Shown here: positions 13,079 to 14,261 of the stretch, piece by piece
How positions within the stretch are numbered: the first letter of the stretch is position 1
How the letters are laid out: each line of letters begins with the position of its first letter
Source of the DNA: CAYJEQ01 sp964369235
GTDB taxonomy: Bacteria > Bacillota > Clostridia > Oscillospirales > Ruminococcaceae
Direction of reading: 5' to 3'
Assembly (NCBI GenBank): GCA_964369235.1
Contig: CAYJEQ010000070.1
Coordinates: 1-14,261 of the forward strand
DNA length: 14,261 bases
Program-made: the position numbers and the translations under genes
The notes under the pieces: model-generated
Seen by the model: the letters and a program-made list of their open reading frames with translations, nothing else
What the model was told of the DNA's origin: nothing
Database searches by the model: none

Positions 13079-14167
13079 CTATGATAAAATTTCCTTTATT
13101 AGCCTTTCCCCTATCCCCTCCACCATAGTATAATCGGTGGCACTGGTGTAGATACTAGCCATTTCCTGATTGTACTGGGAGATTTCCTCCAGCTGTAAAA
13201 ATGCCTGATCCAGTAGCTGAAATGCCGACTTCTTATTAAAGGATATACGCTTTTTCCTAGATTTAATCTCCTCCATTTGGGTAAATCTTCGTGCATTTAT
13301 AACCTTATAGGGGTTTATATCCAGTGGGTGGTATTTATTAGTAGTCATAAATCCTAGACTGAGCTTAGGTATGAATATATGCTCTAATTTAGTATAGGGA
13401 AATAGTGGGCAGTAACAGCTATAAACATCTAAACCAGCCTCTAAGGCATAAGAGCGCATTGCCGACAGAAAGAGCTTAGAGGAAGCCCCATAATCATCTT
13501 CCAGTAGGTAGATATTCTCACTTAGAATTTTAGGGGTGTCATGGTGCATTATTATGCCTTCTTTAGTTATAGCAGACAGAAACCTTAGATACTCCCTACC
13601 TCGCAAACTTGCCCTACCTACTGATTTAAACTCCCTAGAGGCTGTACGCCTTGCCAGTGTGCCTATTTTATGGGCATCAGTGGCTTCTAGGGCAATCTGA
13701 TAGCTGTCATTCATTAGCTGTCCTGAGGCAGATAGAAATCTCTGACAATACTTGTTACATCGTGTAATGTTTTCTTTGCTATCAATAAGTGCATACCTAC
13801 AGCTATGTAGTAGCTTATTATCATTACAATCATATAGTGACACCACCCTATGTACCGACTGAGGGTGTATGGGATTTATTATATGGGGATAGGTGCCGTC
13901 TGCAAGGGCAAAATTTTTCTCATAACAGATAAGCCCATCTAAACTTTCCCTATTATTAGGACAGTAGATAAGCTGATGACCTATGCCCTTTTCCATAAGA
14001 CAGCTAGATAGTTTTTTTATAATAGTTGACTTACCTGAGCTAGGGGCACCCTTTAATATATAGGTGATAAACTCCCCTCCTGTAGGGGTAAACTCATCAA
14101 ACTTTGATATGTATCCCTGTGGGGTATTGGTAGCTAGAAAAAATTTAAGCATTGTATCGCCAGCCAT
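13079..14167 (-). CDS. P-loop ATPase with duplicated nucleotide-binding domain (PRK06851-like)
   Basis: The layout matches a family of about 365-residue Firmicutes ATPases of unknown role, recalled as PRK06851. An N-terminal 'T.QGY.S.FD' segment is followed by a good Walker A (GAPSSGKS, residues 44-51 counting from the ATG at 14179) and an 'SLDG.....ADGTYPHIINP' block (79-103). A second, similar domain begins near 220 with 'IYLLEDDYGASSKLF', then 'IPKLSLGFMTTNKYHPL'. In this second copy the Walker A is degraded (GASSK). There is no signal peptide, so the protein is cytosolic. GAAAGG touches the ATG at 14179. I prefer the in-frame ATG four codons on (14167), whose 12-nt spacing equals that of the neighbouring genes; a further in-frame ATG is at 14152. 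The lipoprotein gene follows after 137 bp. Confidence 0.75.
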   Translation of the reverse strand: MAGDTMLKFFLATNTPQGYISKFDEFTPTGGEFITYILKGAPSSGKSTIIKKLSSCLMEKGIGHQLIYCPNNRESLDGLICYEKNFALADGTYPHIINPIHPQSVHRVVSLYDCNDNKLLHSCRYALIDSKENITRCNKYCQRFLSASGQLMNDSYQIALEATDAHKIGTLARRTASREFKSVGRASLRGREYLRFLSAITKEGIIMHHDTPKILSENIYLLEDDYGASSKLFLSAMRSYALEAGLDVYSCYCPLFPYTKLEHIFIPKLSLGFMTTNKYHPLDINPYKVINARRFTQMEEIKSRKKRISFNKKSAFQLLDQAFLQLEEISQYNQEMASIYTSATDYTMVEGIGERLIKEILS

Positions 14168-14201
14168 AAGCAGTTTCATCCTTTCTATATATGGTTTTAT
14201 A

Positions 14202-14220
14202 TTTTACCCATAGGGTAAAA
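14202..14220. repeat. 8-bp perfect hairpin upstream of the ATPase gene
   Basis: TTTTACCC and GGGTAAAA pair around an ATA loop. It lies about 35 nt before the ATPase start and may be a leader structure or operator; function unknown. Confidence 0.5.
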
Positions 14221-14225
14221 ATAGT

Positions 14226-14253
14226 GAAAAATGAAAAGTGAAAAGTGAAAAGT
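14226..14253. repeat. Heptanucleotide tandem repeat (four units)
   Basis: GAAAAAT is followed by three perfect GAAAAGT units, directly before TATAATAT at the window edge. Short tandem heptamers of this sort are seen between genes in several bacterial groups. The tract may continue or be flanked by further structure outside the window. Confidence 0.8.
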
Positions 14254-14261
14254 TATAATAT

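Overview
The window looks like part of a low-GC Gram-positive anaerobe of the class Clostridia, probably an uncultured one known from an assembled scaffold. The evidence is AT-rich intergenic DNA, AGAAAGG/AAGGAG ribosome binding sites, strong sigma-A type promoters with a TGn extended -10, a Bacillus-like ydbST pair, a Gram-positive type thymidine kinase, a lipoprotein with a VVTGC lipobox and a possible sortase-like signal. A run of ten N at 2391-2400 marks a scaffold join. Species cannot be fixed from this sequence.

Layout. Positions 1-416 hold a minus-strand tRNA operon: a near-perfect promoter, tRNA-Thr(UGU), an unusually long 220-nt spacer built of short hairpins and containing a second copy of the tRNA-Thr 3' end, then tRNA-Tyr(GUA) cut by the window edge. 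Positions 457-4598 (minus) carry tex, ydbS and ydbT, probably one transcript: an S1-domain RNA-binding transcription accessory protein followed by two bacterial-PH membrane proteins. Positions 4728-6282 (plus) are a divergent two-gene unit: a Cof-type HAD phosphatase and thymidine kinase, whose P-loop carries Glu where an invariant Gly is expected. Positions 6283-6621 separate convergent genes and hold three hairpins, one a REP-like 47-bp palindrome and one a likely bidirectional terminator.

Positions 6622-8043 (minus) encode a membrane-anchored S41 processing protease with an extracellular Ser/Glu/Asp repeat tail. Upstream of it lie its promoter and three tandem copies of a terminator-like unit. 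Positions 8498-10281 (minus) form what looks like an envelope operon. A promoter leads into a 5' leader with two mutually exclusive Shine-Dalgarno pairings. Then comes a tiny protein that is little more than a signal peptide plus a sorting-signal-like tail, and then a roughly 438-residue secreted protein that ends at NPSTGR with no anchor. Positions 10586-14167 (minus) carry a DUF1266-like protein, a large lipoprotein resembling an M3 peptidase that has lost its zinc site, and a two-domain P-loop ATPase whose second P-loop is degenerate.

I see no insertion sequence, phage, CRISPR array or known defence system. The most unusual material is the hairpin spacer in the tRNA operon, the orphan-anchor/anchorless-protein pair with its leader switch, and three proteins with damaged catalytic motifs.
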